Origin: Acidimicrobiales bacterium
GTDB taxonomy: Bacteria; Actinomycetota; Acidimicrobiia; Acidimicrobiales; JAKAVM01
Assembly: GCA_027451785.1 (NCBI GenBank)
Contig: DAIDIS010000033.1
Span: forward strand, 1 to 7,247
Direction of reading: 5' to 3'
DNA length: 7,247 nt
Position numbers and translations under genes: made by a program. Numbering within the stretch: the stretch's first letter is position 1; each line of letters begins with the position of its first letter. A model generated the notes under the pieces. That model had not been told where the DNA came from and did not search any database. It saw only the letters and a list, made by a program, of their open reading frames with translations. Positions 6,829 through 7,247 of this stretch are shown in pieces.

Positions 6829-7247
6829 GTGAGTGCTCGGGTGGCAGTTTGCCTCTTTCCAGGAACAAACTGCGAATATGACGTAGTCGAGGCGCTGGAG
6901 TCTGCGGGTGCATCCGGGGAGATCGTATTCCACACGGAAACGAGCCTGTCCGGCTTCGATGCGGTGGTCATTCCGGGCGGCTTTGCCCATGGTGATTACC
7001 TTCGCCCCGGGGCAATTGCCCGATTCTCGCCGATCATGTCGCAGATGAAAGAATTTGCCGCTGAGGGCGGCCCGGTTCTGGGCATATGTAACGGCTTCCA
7101 AATTCTGACGGAAGCCGGCTTGCTTCCGGGGGCGTTGCAGAAGAATGCGGGCCTAAAGTTCCTTTGTGAAACCTTGGAAGTGACTGTGGAATCCACGGAC
7201 TCGGTGCTGACCTGCCAAGCGTCACTCAATCAAATTTTGAGTCTCCC
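6829..7247 (+). CDS. purQ: PurQ, glutaminase subunit of FGAM synthetase (3' end cut by window)
   Basis: PurQ is a class I glutamine amidotransferase that hydrolyses glutamine and passes ammonia to PurL for conversion of FGAR to FGAM. The frame is open from GTG at 6829 to the window end, giving 139 complete codons of an expected 220-230, so the gene is cut by the window rather than broken. Visible features are the N-terminal VAVCLFPGTNCE strand and loop, HTETSLSGFDAVVIPGG, the FAHGDYLRPGAIARF segment, and the nucleophile elbow GICNGFQIL with catalytic Cys87, followed by the family-typical LTEAGLLPGALQKN. The His/Glu of the catalytic triad would lie beyond the edge. It is downstream of purS with its own good ribosome binding site. 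Confidence 0.95.
   Translation, partial: MSARVAVCLFPGTNCEYDVVEALESAGASGEIVFHTETSLSGFDAVVIPGGFAHGDYLRPGAIARFSPIMSQMKEFAAEGGPVLGICNGFQILTEAGLLPGALQKNAGLKFLCETLEVTVESTDSVLTCQASLNQILSL

Noticed and set aside
6831..6838. GAGTGCTC resembling half of a CIRCE element
   Set aside because: No matching inverted half is present at the required spacing, and the bases are the first codons of purQ.
7201..7247. Possible frameshift or truncation of purQ near the window end
   Set aside because: The frame stays open to the last base and the residues there fit the variable strand of PurQ before its substrate loop; the gene is simply cut by the window.

Overview
The window is a compact, gene-dense, single-strand stretch of a bacterial chromosome, high in GC by eye (around 60%). 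It holds the tail of a heat-shock operon (grpE, dnaJ, hspR), then purA, then a purine-biosynthesis operon (purE, purB, purC, purS, purQ) that runs off the right edge. All nine genes read on the + strand. The order grpE-dnaJ-hspR with a MerR-type HspR is the classic actinobacterial dnaK-operon arrangement. The sequence therefore points to an actinobacterium. The frequent TTG starts and moderate GC would fit a deep branch such as Acidimicrobiia, but that placement is inference and not certain.

Region 1 (1-2210) is proteostasis. GrpE is the nucleotide exchange factor and DnaJ the J-domain co-chaperone of DnaK, whose gene is presumably just left of the window. HspR is the repressor that normally shuts this operon off. 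dnaJ and hspR are separated by one base, so translational coupling is likely.

Region 2 (2211-3638) is a 141-bp gap followed by purA, the first committed step from IMP to AMP. PurA has all its catalytic residues in family register. It carries a noteworthy deviation in the aspartate/IMP loop: N-T-K where the family normally has T-T-G.

Region 3 (3639-3811) is the most structured non-coding DNA in the window. Three copies of GAGGCAGGG surround one complementary CTGCCT. After these come a small GC hairpin and an abrupt A-rich patch with a 9-bp direct repeat, a plausible promoter and a strong Shine-Dalgarno site before purE.

Region 4 (3812-7247) is the purine operon: purE, purB, purC, purS and the first 139 codons of purQ. 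Its enzymes act in the middle of the IMP pathway (FGAR amidation by PurS/PurQ/PurL, the CAIR step by PurE, SAICAR synthesis by PurC, fumarate release by PurB). PurB also works with PurA in AMP synthesis. The purE/purB and purC/purS junctions both use a 4-base TTGA stop-start overlap. purL is expected just right of the window; purK, which a class I PurE needs, is not present here.

I found no mobile element, tRNA, rRNA, CRISPR array or undescribed multi-gene system. The coding content is ordinary housekeeping; the interest lies in the 3639-3811 leader, the PurA loop and the start-codon usage.
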